Origin: Tomocerus qinae
Lineage: Eukaryota; Arthropoda; Collembola; Entomobryomorpha; Tomoceridae
NCBI GenBank assembly: GCA_020055645.1
Contig: CM034548.1
Coordinates: forward strand, 24,354,201-24,418,200
Direction of reading: 5' to 3'
Length of the DNA: 64,000 bases
Part shown: piece after piece, positions 1-11,999 of the stretch
Numbering within the stretch: position 1 is the stretch's first letter
Layout of the letters: each line of letters begins with the position of its first letter
The notes under the pieces: generated by a model
Told to the model about the DNA's origin: nothing
The model's database searches: none
What the model saw: only the letters and a program-made list of their open reading frames with translations
Translations under genes and position numbers: made by a program

Positions 1-614
1 CAGGTAACTATTGTTTGGATAACACAATTACATTACAATTTGTATATCAATATCTATCTACTATAGATGTGTCATATATAGGTTCCTGTCATTTCGTTTT
101 CATCAGCGGGGTGAACGATTCAGTCTTTTTTTAAAGAAACCGCTTGAGTTGAAAGGTTGTTCGGCAGTGACACGGTTTTAGCGTGTAGAGACAAATAATT
201 GACAATGACATGGATGAGAGTTTTCGAACTAGATAGGATTGTACTCTACTAGTTTGTTTTATTTTTTACAAGTCTCATTTCCTGTAGATATATGCGTGTA
301 GTAACTTGAAGAGTAGTGCACCTGCATTTGATACAAAAGTGTATACTGTGAATAAAAGGTTCAATATACTATCTAGTGTCTATGGTGCTATGGTATCTAG
401 TGCTCCACTTCCTTTTGATTTTATTGAGTAGGCAGGTGAGTAAATAAAATAAAAGCTGAACTAAAGTCCTCTTTGAAAAATGACACGCGGTTCTGTTTTG
501 TTCGTTTAGTATTGAATTAACAGTAGAAAGTTTTCATTTAAACGAGGTGAGATGTAGATATCCACCGATTGTCGATTTTTTAATCTGTTGTAATCTTAAT
601 GATTGCACTTTCAG
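1..614 (+). other. Non-coding DNA at window edge; possible intron
   Basis: The window opens with CAG followed by GTAACT, which fits a splice donor after base 3. A pyrimidine-rich stretch ending in CTTTCAG at 608-614 fits an acceptor. The two could bound an intron of a plus-strand gene lying mostly off the left edge. No reading frame of note lies between them. This is inference from splice-site shape only. Confidence 0.25.
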
Positions 615-717
615 GTGGCAGTTCACACCACCCAAGGGAAGCTACTACTGGGATTATCTCTCGTTCTGTAATATATGTATCTCTGTACTGCTTTATCTTG
701 TATGGTCTCAGCACTAA
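615..717 (+). CDS. Candidate terminal exon of an unidentified gene
   Basis: After the acceptor at 613-614, the frame beginning with TGG at 616 stays open to a TAA at 715-717. It encodes about 33 residues starting WQFTPPKGSYYWDYLSF, with a hydrophobic end. The composition is rich in W, Y and P and the segment is less AT-rich than its flanks, which looks more coding-like than the background. I do not recognise the protein. The upstream exon would lie before the window, so phase cannot be tested. Two other frames are also open here (one to a stop at 669-671, the other to 818-820), so the call is weak and this could be an untranslated exon or chance. Confidence 0.25.
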
Positions 718-1684
718 CGATAAGTTTCATATCAATTCTGCGAAACAATTTAACATTTGTTTAGTAGCACACACAGAAGATAGGAGAACTTGCACTGATG
801 AGATGAGCACTAGTGACTGACGATTTACTACTGGCTGATGTATGGATAGGAGTTGGTAGAAATAATACCAATCTTACCCGACTCTGCTTTGAGTTGCGAA
901 ATTGTGAACCGTTTAAAACATTTCACGAGAAAATTTATAAAAATTGTTCCATTATATAAATAACGTTTATTATGCAGTCATAGAGTCTGTTAACAGTTTG
1001 GCTTTGATATTAACAAATATTATCAAGGGCCAAAAAATTATTCCCATGCATGAAGCCAAGAAGCTATAGAAATTTGAAATGAGGTTTTCTGTTCGTCTAT
1101 TTGCTCTAGTCACTGAGATAATCATATAAGAAGTAAAGTTAAGGGCGGATTAGAGGAAACTTGGGAAAAAAATAAGTTAGATCTCGACATGGTGATGTAA
1201 ACAAAATATTAGGATGTGAATTGTGACTTATCTTGTGAGTTAATTCAGGTGAACTGAATTGGTATAGAATCTTATGAGTATGAGGTAAGGTACGGAATTG
1301 GAAATTTAAAAACTCTTATGTGTACCTACCTCCCTAATATCGATGCATATGCCCTCGTCTATCTACGTGTACGTTTAATGATACTCTAACGTTGCATGTA
1401 CAATTATATACTGACTCGTATTTTGGTAAGGTAAAGGTAAAGTCTTTACACAGGTAGGTATTATGTAAATGCAAATGGTATTCTCTAGGGGAGAGCCCAA
1501 CTAGGTAACTGACTAACTAAACTCAAGTAAGTCGATGCAATGCAAGCCAGCCAGCAGGTTAATGTAATGGCAATAAAGCGAGGTGTACATACGTATTGTA
1601 TTGCATTGCATTGGCTATGATGATAACTTGATAACTTCAGTGCAGCAGTAGTAGTATAAGTAGTGGGGTACACTGTGGTACTTT

Positions 1685-1735
1685 TATATACACATACCAC
1701 ACACATATATATATATACAGATATATATGCATCAT
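1685..1735. repeat. CA/TA-rich microsatellite
   Basis: The stretch alternates CACA and TATA dinucleotides, with imperfect units. Its role is unknown and it is most likely a neutral simple repeat. Confidence 0.6.
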
Positions 1736-4700
1736 CTGTTCCATGTTTTATATATGTAGAAATAGCCAAATATATACTTCATACAAATTCTTTATAAGCA
1801 CTAACGTCACTCACATTGAAACTGAAATACACATTAAGGGTAGAGAATTCATTTTGGTAGTACAGTGAACATATGTATAACCCTTTCCTTCATTCGAAGG
1901 TTACAGGTGAGAGATTTCCACCTGGATTCATACGTACCTATATTATATTCTTTTGGCTGAGCTATGTCCTGTTGTCCTGCATATATAATACATACACACA
2001 ACACAAACACTATAAGCCATGTATCGACAAAGGAAATGGGGATCGGCAAAAGTAAAAACTCTACCCTGCTGACTTGGCTTGGCTGGTGCTGTTCATATTA
2101 TGGTCATGCCATGCCACAGTCTTCGTATGGTTTCTTTTCTGGCCTGGCATCGCTTGGTGATTCACTAATAAAGAGAGACTGGTACCTACGGTTAGGGAGC
2201 GATTACCATTTTACCATTCAATGCAATTCTGCCTCAGCATAGAGTTTTCTTTTACATCGGTTTTTTGAAGATCAGTCCAATATAACAATCCGTCTTCTTT
2301 TATTGCACTGCACAAAAGCATTCTCTGTGGTCCTACTCTTGCGAAAACACCTTTCCTATCTACACGATAGATAACTACAGGAATACCACTGTATCATCAT
2401 TTCGTTACTTATTGCCATGCATCCTAATCACAGATTTTCGTCGTGTGAGCAAAACAATCCCACACAGCAGAGTCTCTGCCGATGATGAGCATTAGCAACA
2501 CTTTTTTCCAAATAAAAACAACCATGCAAAACGCTAAGGATACTCTGGGTAACTAACACTGTTTAGCCCCTCCTCCCCAAATGCAAAATGCGGTCAGAGG
2601 CGTCCACTTAGAGGTGGAGTATACTATATCTTATGTCCATATCACACCGTTATAGGTGCAGTGTATACACAGACGACAACTGCAGTTTTTCTTATGCTTA
2701 CTAACTATTCTTGTCATATCTTAGACACAATGGATCTACCTAAACATTATTGTTTACTGAGCAGAACCATGTCTCAGTCGCCCACAGCAAATACTTGTAA
2801 CTTGTTGTCTTATCCTGATGTGAATTCCTAAAATTAATTTCATCCACATTTTTTGACATTGCTACATCCAGGAGGTTTACACTGATTAGTATGTACTATA
2901 CAGCTACAATTAAAGTGCATGGGATTTTAAAATTCCATTCCTCGTTCTAATGACCTTAAATTTCCACTTAACTAATTACTTTTGTTTTGTACACGGATTG
3001 ATTGGCTTATAACGACACTGCTCATTCCTTTATTTTGCATGTGAAAAGCTCCTTTTATCCCGAGAATTAGAAGTTCGTTAGTGGTTTTTGGGCATGTAAT
3101 TGCATCAACGAAAAAATGCATCACACTTTCTGATAATTAGCTTACCTTAGAAGACTAGACGAAAGGAGTTCACATTATCAACATGTTTATCCTTGTACTT
3201 GCAGCAACGTAAGTATATACATCATCCAATGTAATCTTGACTCACTCCTTGTAACAAAGAAACATCCTCCATTTTTATTGCTCTTTGTGAATTATTATTC
3301 GGGTGCGGTTCTGCTAAAATCTACGCTACAATGAACTCATAAAATTCCAACTAGTTATGCAGTTCTATGCAATTATACATCCTGTCTGATTATATATTCC
3401 GATTTACTTGCATTTTTCATTCATTTATTTAACTCCACATCGACATGCGAAGGCAACATTATTACTGTTCCATTTCGACTCATTGTAACATGGCTGCGGA
3501 TACGGATTCCATTCAAGGACCAAGTTCCGTAAATCCCTAATACATTATTTCCGACAATACTACATGGCTAACGGACTGAGTTTCTGACCGTTAATTGTTA
3601 CGTATAGCTAGGATATTTTAATTCTTTAAACATTGGGGCACTGGTGGAAATATATTGTATTTCGCTTTTCTAATGAACCGAACCTATAAAGTCATTTGCA
3701 TTGGTAGGATGTTGGACGATATTGATTTTCGGGTCAAAAAAGGGTATTGATAGCAATAGCAACTAACTGAAATTTAAACTTAAAGTCTCAGATTAAAAAA
3801 AATTAAATGACACTATGAAGTCAAGAATATGAATCCGCTTTATTCAACTGCTGAATCAATTTTCCAATATTTACAATCTGTCTCTGTCTATAATTAATAT
3901 GTTGATTTCTTTTGCATGAGTCTTATAATTTCATAGAAATTCAATCCAAATGAACCGTGTATATGAATGAAAGATTCCAGCATCCGCAATTAAGGGTATA
4001 TCGAACAGTTGTTAGTTGCATTTAGAAGCTTCTCGTCATGTTAAATTAAATTACCCAAGTACAATGAATTTCCTAATTTGTATTTATTTATGCCCCTAAT
4101 CGCTAACAATAACTTTTATCCATAGAAAATCGGGCACATTTATTGATCAATTTGAAGGAAAATGGGTTACAGCGTGCCCAGGTACATTTTACTCCTTTAT
4201 AGTAACCTATATATATCTGCAAAGGTTTATTACCCCTATGTACCTATCCTGACATATAATAGGGTAGTAACGATAATTTTAGAGCATCGTTTGTTATAAT
4301 AATATAACATTATCATGCACATTGCTGCGCTAACTAGTTCGGTTCTGGATGGATTAGCAACGTGTTTGCCAGCTATTTGTTTCCATCAAAAATTTTACTA
4401 TGTAAGGCAATAGGCAATGCAAATCATGCCATGAATTGCATCTCGCAAAAATCACATGTCGTCGTACTGAGTTTTATTCAAGAGAAAGCATTTCAAAAGC
4501 ATTAGCAATACATGTAAGTTAACAAAAAATCTGTTCAAAGTATACGCTGAAGATGTGCAGATCTCATATGTACAGATGACTAAACGCATGTACACACATG
4601 TACGCTTGAGAAAAACGTTTATTAAATCAAAGCAAGACTATTACCTAGTCTTCTGTAATTCTACTTATTGTCTTGCATCATGTTAGTCACGCATTAGCAA

Positions 4701-7700
4701 GTATAGAGTGTTAAAATAATCGTTGAATGTACAGTTAATTCAGATTTAGCAATAGCAACAGCACCATGGAAGTAATAAATGTCAGAAATAAAATAAATTT
4801 TCCTGGTGCTAACGTAAACGAGTAGCATAAGGTATTACCCTCGAAGAACGGAAAGTTCATAGTACATGCCTTATCTGAAAATTGTTAGAGTAGGATTAAT
4901 ATTAATTAGTAATCGGCCACTGAAATGAAAGTCTAAGACAGAAAATGCTATCTAGCTTTCTATTTTTATTACATCATTGAAAAATGAAATTAATATGGAT
5001 TAGGATTTTATAATCCAATGTTGTTGCAATTCCAAAAGAACTATTTTGATAATTTCAATTACATTATATTTATAACCAGTCCTTTCAGAATATTGTGATG
5101 TTCATATCAATGTTGCCTTGATAATAGATTTAGAGATAATAGATTATAATGCACATGAAAAGTGGTAAATATTTGTCGAGTAAAAATACTCATGATGATG
5201 ACTGGAGGAAGATTATTCTTGTAGGTTATCAGGGCAAATAAAAGTGTCTTGCGTCACGGCATTAATCGATCAATTGTAAAATTAATTGATATTATCTTAT
5301 CGAAATGGCAGATACCTTTATCTAGTATAATAGTGTATCATTCCTATATTTGTGATTGATAGTGGCAACTTTCAGTTCCACAAGAAATGGATATAACCAA
5401 TTATCTATTACCAAATTTGATATTGACTTTTGGTTAGATTACTAATTATATGCGAATGTGTTATGTATTCATAAATACATTATGTAAAAGTAAGGTAACT
5501 CTCTTTTTTACAGTTAGTCATATTTATTCAGCTAATTAATAATTAATAACAGAGACGCTACAGTCAAAGAATCTTTTCGTATTGTAGGTAAAGGTAAACT
5601 TTATATCATGCATGTACTAGATAATGTGACGGCTCTGTCCCAATTGATTGAATAAAAGCTTTAATAACATTGTATCATCAAGTATCATGGTTGGAAAACG
5701 ATAATTAATGAACCTTTTTGCTAATATGTATTTAGTATTCTCACATATTATTAATTTGCACGCTACAAAATAGTTTGTATGATTTTATTACATCTTCGAT
5801 TAGTTTGGATGTGGAATATGGGAATTATAGAATTATGAAAGTAGATATGATAATAGGTAGATATCCATAATAATATATGTTTAGATATACCTACAGTGAA
5901 GAAAACAACACTGTCCTGAATTGTCGATATCTACCTACACGCATGTAGGTGGGAAGCGAATAATTAGATTTTATAAAAATACTTTGTATCATATAATCAC
6001 ATTGAAAATTGCATCAGCAAATAAACCACACGTGGGTTACAGATAAATATTTATGTTTTTCTCATAACAAGTTAAATTTAATGCAAAGGATAACGTGTCA
6101 CAGTCACGAGAGAGTAGTGTTGAGATTTCTGGCTATTTTGCATGACTGTTGGGAGAATGCTACCACTTAATTGCCAAGTTTTCAATCTAAAAATAGTAGT
6201 AGTGCAACGTGCATTATAAAACTTCGACTGCGTTCTTGAAAAGTTCTCGACAATTCTCGAAAGGTCTTTCAATGGGCGTAAACAAACTAAGGGCATCAAA
6301 AATGGCTATAAATATATACAGGAATAGAAAATATTTACTCCGCAGGATGTTCAGCGGTGGTCCACATTTTGAATGAATGAGTTTTAAATTACTTTTATTT
6401 TTGGTTGTTTCCCACTATTTGGTGTTAACTAACTATTTCCAAAAGATTCTCAGAGAATTGACAAAAATTTCCTTTTATTTTCAATAAAAGAGTAATGTGA
6501 GTAATGTGACACGTCAGCGCAAAGCATTCCTGTCTTTTTAATCCCAAATGCTGACAGGATTATTACATAGAAATAGGCATCGACACCGCACCTACAACAT
6601 AATACCATCGATGGAGTATTGGGGCTACTTAATGCGAAATCCGTAGTTGTCTTGATTAACTATGAGCTTCTGGGATTTCCACAAAGTGATCTTTGCCCAC
6701 TGTAAATCTGTGAAAGAGCGAAATCTGCGATTTCGCACTTTAATCTTCTGAAAGGTCAATGCCTTTTGAGTGAGTAATCCTGACCTGTGTTGGTTGAATG
6801 AAAACTCCCTAAAACGATTTAGTATATGCCAGCTCAGAGGATTCGTTTACCAGAGTTTCAAAAACGGCAGTTTTCATGAAACTTTTGTCCAGTTGAATAA
6901 CTATAGTGGGCAGACGGGGAAATATCATTAAGAAGTGGCTGCCAGAGTTTTAAATGTCATAAAAAGAGGTATTATAATGGCGTCTTGTAAAAACATGAAG
7001 TGCTTATTTAACACTTACAATTATTTAAAAGATTAAAAGATTCACTGATTAGAAGGATTACTTAGGAAAGTTTTGCAGTGAACTTTGTGCTGCAATGGAG
7101 GAGTTGAACACAATTAAAGGCATTTATTGAGCTTAGAGATAGATGGGTCTTATATAAAAGTCACTTCAAGACTTTGCTAATGTCTGTATAAGACCAAAAT
7201 AAAGTTAAGTTGATCTATTGCCATTTCAGTTTATCGCTGCTTTGTTATTAGCCGACCGAGATTTAGACTTTGAGACTTGAGACTGTTGAGACGCACCTCA
7301 CATTATACTCATGCTGGCAATGATATACTATCATTGCACTACGGCCAATCATGTACTTCGAATCCTGTAACTAAATATTAGATTATGGTATTTATTCCTT
7401 ACAATCTAGTTGTTTTTTCATATTACATTCAATGTTATGCCACATATAATTATTGCCATGCATAATCTAGCATTTATTTTAAGTTGTTATTTACGTTGGC
7501 TGGTGGCTGTAGGTTTGTATGAAATTATAAATACCTAAAGTCCTTCACTGGTGTATGATTTGTATTATGTTGTGTATAATATACGTATGTGCTTTGAAAA
7601 CCAGCGACTTGATTTTTCAGATTTTATTATGAAATATGTCTTTTGTTTACTATAATATCACATTCATGCATCAATAAACATCATTATCGTATACTTCTTC

Positions 7701-7732
7701 GCTATATCACAATGAGAAATGTGTATTTCAAA

Positions 7733-7769
7733 TTTGAATACATTGACATTGATCATCAATGTATTCAAA
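7733..7769. repeat. Small perfect hairpin
   Basis: TTTGAATACATTGA at 7733-7746 is followed, after a nine-base spacer, by its exact reverse complement at 7756-7769. The 14-bp stem is AT-rich. It could be chance in such DNA or a remnant of a small inverted-repeat element. No neighbouring gene explains it. Confidence 0.6.
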
Positions 7770-7930
7770 CACATTCAAAATGTATTGTAATGTCAACTGG
7801 CAATTAGTTTAAGGACTTGTGTCAATTATTTGTTGAATAAAATAAACCATATTGGCCAAGCACGTACACAGAAATGAATTTCCAGGGAGGGCTAATTTCA
7901 TATAACAATTTTCACTATATATATTCACTT

Positions 7931-8073
7931 ATTCACGTCCAACGCGAAAATGTTTTTGACGTAAATGAGTCAAAATTGGTCTAAAAATAGCAAATAAATT
8001 TTGCTATTTTGAAAAACATTCTTGAATTTCAGGGGGCAAGAGCTTAGACCTTAAAGCCCCCCTCAATACATTC
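7931..8073 (-). repeat. Dispersed repeat, copy A (degraded)
   Basis: The segment shares an ordered string of blocks with a second copy near 54773-54918. These are a CGCGAAAA block, then AATGAGTCAAAA, then TTTTGCTATTTTGA, then TTGAATTTC or TTGGATTTC before a G run, ending in GCCCCCCTCAATAC. Read on the minus strand, the shared end begins with GTATTGAGGGGGGC. No protein is encoded. It looks like an old non-autonomous repeat family; I cannot classify it by sequence alone. Confidence 0.6.
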
Positions 8074-9767
8074 CTGATATTGGCGGAATGTAAAACGTAA
8101 GTGGTTTGTAGTATTCGAATACCACCTACATTGTGTGCACAGCGTACTTTGACTCGTCTCAGAATTTAAAATATGCTAATATAGACCATCTTGCAGCATT
8201 ATCATATGAATAGAAAGAATGACAGACACAGCACAAACCTAAGTGGATATGTTACAGTTCTATTGAAACTCAGGTTTTTTAAAAACACACAAGTGAGTTT
8301 TAAAGCTAAAATATTTAATAATTTGATAAATATACTTCAATTAATCAATTTTTGTCTAATTTAATAACTCCGATCAGCGTTGGGTTACTCGGTCGTTACA
8401 GTTCTAATACTATCAAATATGTATTGACTATATTTTTCTAGCGTTCTGTATGTTGAGTTTTATTGATATTTGGTATCAGTAAACCAAATGAAGTTGGAGC
8501 ATTCGGGGCATACGATGGAATCATCATAATCTTCATTAAAATGACAAGGGGGATAAAGTTATTGCTCCGTCCTTAGGACGGGTAACTGTATTAGTTGAAC
8601 CATAATTTAACAAATAACAACTTGATATTTGTTTTAAACCCCGACCTTAGACCTCTAAGTAATAAGTAATAAATAAAAAACTAAAATGTGCCATCCTTCC
8701 TTATTTTTAAAGGCAAAGTTGAGATTTTTAGGATCGACTCAACACTTGAATTTAATACTTAATATATATAGAGTTTTTAATATAGCATCGATAAAACCAG
8801 CAATTTTCAGTTGCTAAAGACATATTTTTAAAATATGTTTAAATCTAATGTTGTGTTCAAACGAATTTTATATTTTTTAACATTCTTACGTCTTATTCTT
8901 GTTATTGCACCAGTACTAAGACGAGTAATTCGATAGCTGAACCGTAATTTTGCCTAATACATTATGCATTAATGTTATTGCAAACAAACCGAGTTTCAAG
9001 TTTCAACTTCAACACAAACTGTAACAAAGATGTACTGTGAGACTGTCACATACCGCTGCGACAAAAGCAAAACAATTTGAGAAATGAGATGCCAGTGATA
9101 CGACGATGCGTTTAGGAGCCCACGAAATAGAAGTCCAAAGTCTACAAAAGAGTTGGCATCGCTATCTGGCGGGATATCTAAAATGAGTGACGATCGCTCT
9201 GCACTCTTCTATGACGAAATGGACTTTCTAGCTCGTTCTAGAATACCGGTTCAATCGCACAACCTATTCAATTGCGCTGTTGGCTGGAATTTGATTCTGA
9301 TTGTTCATTGCTGGTTGAGCAAGCTGAGCTCCAATCCGACTCGACCTTCAGATTTTGTTACATCATCCGCCGTCCGATATCCTACTCCACACATTCAGTC
9401 GTCCTCATTCCTTCACTTGATCTTAAATAGACTACATCTATTCATTCATCATTTAATTGTTGATTGTATATCCTTAAAGTATTAATTTTTTGTTACTCGC
9501 ATTTCCATCTCGCATAAATAATATCATTTACATCGCATTTCAGCATATATATTCTATCTACTGAAAACTGTGTAAGTATAACAGCGTATCGCACACGCCG
9601 AACAACAAACTTTTTTAGTATTTTACCTCAGGATTTAATCTCCAACTTGAAATAACTCTTCTATTTGTAAATAAGGTACACCTACGTTTCAGCCAAAACT
9701 AATCGAGGTCTTCCAAGGACTCTCCGGTGATTTTTAACCAAAGTTTTATACAAAGAAAGCGATAAAG

Positions 9768-11039
9768 ATGCCACGTCGTGGACGTTCCAGTGTCAGCCCC
9801 TCTCGTCCCCCAATGCAGCAAAGGTAATTTAAATTTTTTAACCATTATTGTGAAATGGCCACAAAAAAGATATTCTTTAAATCGTACAGTTTTTTCATTT
9901 TTGTCAAATATTATAGTTGTCTGACTAGTTAACTAGTTTGACGTTGCCGTAGCATGCCTTGCTCGTCGAACCGTTTTTAAATTAAATTTGTAAAAAAAGC
10001 TATAAAACCTTAGTATTCAGATTTTAAATTCAAATTACAATATACGTTTTTCACAATTGGGTACCGGCCCCCCAGGTTAACATGAATAGGTATTACAGCG
10101 CTTCTAATACCTGTCTGTATTATCCTGGAGTTGTGAGAAATGTCTGTTTCAACTTTTTCAGTTGTAAAAGACTGAAAAAATGTTTAATGTTAGACTATAT
10201 TCTGCTATAAATCACAATGTGTTAGAGGAAATGATTTTCGCTTAATCTGGCAAAATTATAACTATTAAAATTCAAATTTTATACATTGTACATTGTCACT
10301 TTACAGGAGCCATGTCCCTGCCCCTGCTCCCCAGCATCACACCCAACCAATGATGGCCCCGGCAGCTGCACCTCAACAACCTGGATTGTTGAAACAAATG
10401 GCAGTTACTGCTGGAGGAGTTGCCGTCGGATCTGCTGTCGTAAGATATTTTCTATTGATTGAAAACTGAGAGTAACAATTGTGAAAGATTGTCAGGCATC
10501 AGGATAGTTTTCCCTTAGATTCAAGCGATAATATATTTATCATTCATTCGGTCACTATTATTAAATTGTCATTGTTGAGACATTTATTATAATTGTTTAA
10601 AATAAACTAACTAAAGTGAAAACAAAACTAAAAAAATCCGTAGTCAAATCAAAAACCCAATTTAGCGATGGTGCATTTACAATGAGTGACAAATCAAATT
10701 AGGGACTCGAGTAAAGCAGAGGGTAAATCCTAACCTATGAAATTGTCCATATATACTACATATAATAATTAATTTAATTGATGTTTGTAGGGTCATGTCG
10801 TTGGACATGCTCTGGTTGGTGGAATGAGTGGAGGAGGTGGCGGTGGTGAAGTTCAACATGCTCAACCAGCCAGTCAACCTCAACAACCGATGCAGCAGCA
10901 ACAGTCTGAAGGTCCGTGTGCCTGGGAAATCAAGCAATTTTTACAATGTGCCCAAAATCAAAGTGACATTAGCCTCTGCGAAGGATTCAATGAAGCTCTT
11001 AGACAATGTCGGCAATATGGAACAAATATGAACGCTTAA
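9768..11039 (+). CDS. CHCHD2: CHCHD2/CHCHD10-type twin CX9C protein
   Basis: Three exons (9768-9823, 10307-10439, 10791-11039) join in phase into 145 residues, close to the ~150 of the family. The start [15 protein letters not shown] matches the conserved basic N-terminus. A proline/alanine/glutamine-rich stretch follows, then a hydrophobic glycine-rich helix ([18 protein letters not shown]), a glycine linker, and a C-terminal CHCH domain. That domain has two CX9C motifs: [11 protein letters not shown] and [11 protein letters not shown]. In animals this family acts in the mitochondrial intermembrane space, in cristae and respiratory-complex maintenance, with a nuclear role reported for CHCHD2. 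Insects commonly carry one gene for the CHCHD2/10 pair, so the paralogue is not resolved. The gene is convergent with POLDIP2. All splice sites are GT-AG. Confidence 0.95.
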
Positions 11040-11786
11040 ATGAAGTCAATTATAGTAGTACCTTGTCATTAGATAATATATTACCGTCAATGCATAGGAT
11101 AGTAGTGTTAAACATGTCAAACAAAATTTACCCAGCTTGCCCACATCTCTAAATGTTCTAAAATCAGGGTACCTCATTTAACCTAAAATAGTGTTGTTTT
11201 ACTGTTTCCTTGATTCAAAAACTGAAACTGCATTCTTATAATTCTAAACTAATTTTTACAAAGCAAAAATCATTGAATACTTAGTACCCATATAGAATGT
11301 ATTTGTAATACACTGTCATAATGTAGGTAATAAGATGCCACTGTAACCACAACATGTTAAATGTTAAGACAAAATGAAATGGAAAAAGTATTTGGTGGTA
11401 TATATATATATAAACTTGATTCAGTTGAGTCAGTTAAGCCTGCATTTACTATTATTAGCCGAGCCTACAAATAGCTAATACTGTTCCTTAATGATTCCAA
11501 TTAAAACTGTCGAAGTCTACCTTACAGATTCAAGTAGAGAAAATTAAATTATTATCAGTGATTTGTACCCACGATTATTTCCACAAGAAAAAAGAATGCA
11601 TATTATCTCAAAACCTTGTTTAGTATGCCTCTGTAACCGATAATTTTATTTTAGCTATTTTACGACAATGAAGTGTTTATGTTAAAGTCTTATGTATCAA
11701 GGTGAAAAATAGGCGATAATAATGATCATTAGAATATAATCAGGTAGTACATAAATATGTGATGCATTGACTTATAGTGAAATAAT

Positions 11787-11796
11787 AATAAATAAA
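11787..11796 (+). promoter_or_regulatory. Polyadenylation signals for CHCHD2
   Basis: Two overlapping AATAAA hexamers lie about 750 bp after the CHCHD2 stop codon, within AT-rich sequence. They are the best candidates for the 3' end signal of that gene. Only the motif supports this; no transcript is available. Confidence 0.4.
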
Positions 11797-11910
11797 TTGT
11801 GATTTTAACTCAATTGCATTTTTGCCATTATTATTTATACCTTTGGTGAATTACATTATCACGGACATCTTCATTTACACGAATTATGTACACGTTTTAA
11901 TATGCAGAAC

Positions 11911-11929
11911 TTTATTTACCGACTTTATT
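11911..11929 (-). promoter_or_regulatory. Polyadenylation signals for POLDIP2
   Basis: Two TTTATT words (AATAAA on the minus strand) sit 70-90 bp beyond the POLDIP2 stop codon. With the CHCHD2 signals they put the ends of the two convergent transcripts roughly 100 bp apart. Confidence 0.45.
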
Positions 11930-11999
11930 GCGCAATGTTTTAACTCCATTAATGACAATACTTATAAATTAACAAACGAATAAATTAAGCAAAAAATGA

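Larger units (their letters stand above)
718..9767. other. Long gene-free AT-rich region
   Basis: I see no convincing exon in these nine kilobases. The reading frames are short and low in complexity, and none resembles a known family. Present are an AT/GT-rich microsatellite near 1685-1735, a small perfect hairpin at 7733-7769 and one old dispersed-repeat copy near 7931-8073. The last few hundred bases presumably hold the promoter and leader of the CHCHD2 gene. A 5' untranslated exon there is possible but cannot be fixed. Confidence 0.6.

Noticed and set aside
9153-9485. 110-residue plus-strand frame just upstream of CHCHD2
   Set aside because: No recognisable similarity, low-complexity C-terminal half, non-ATG first codon, and position fits a CHCHD2 leader or promoter.
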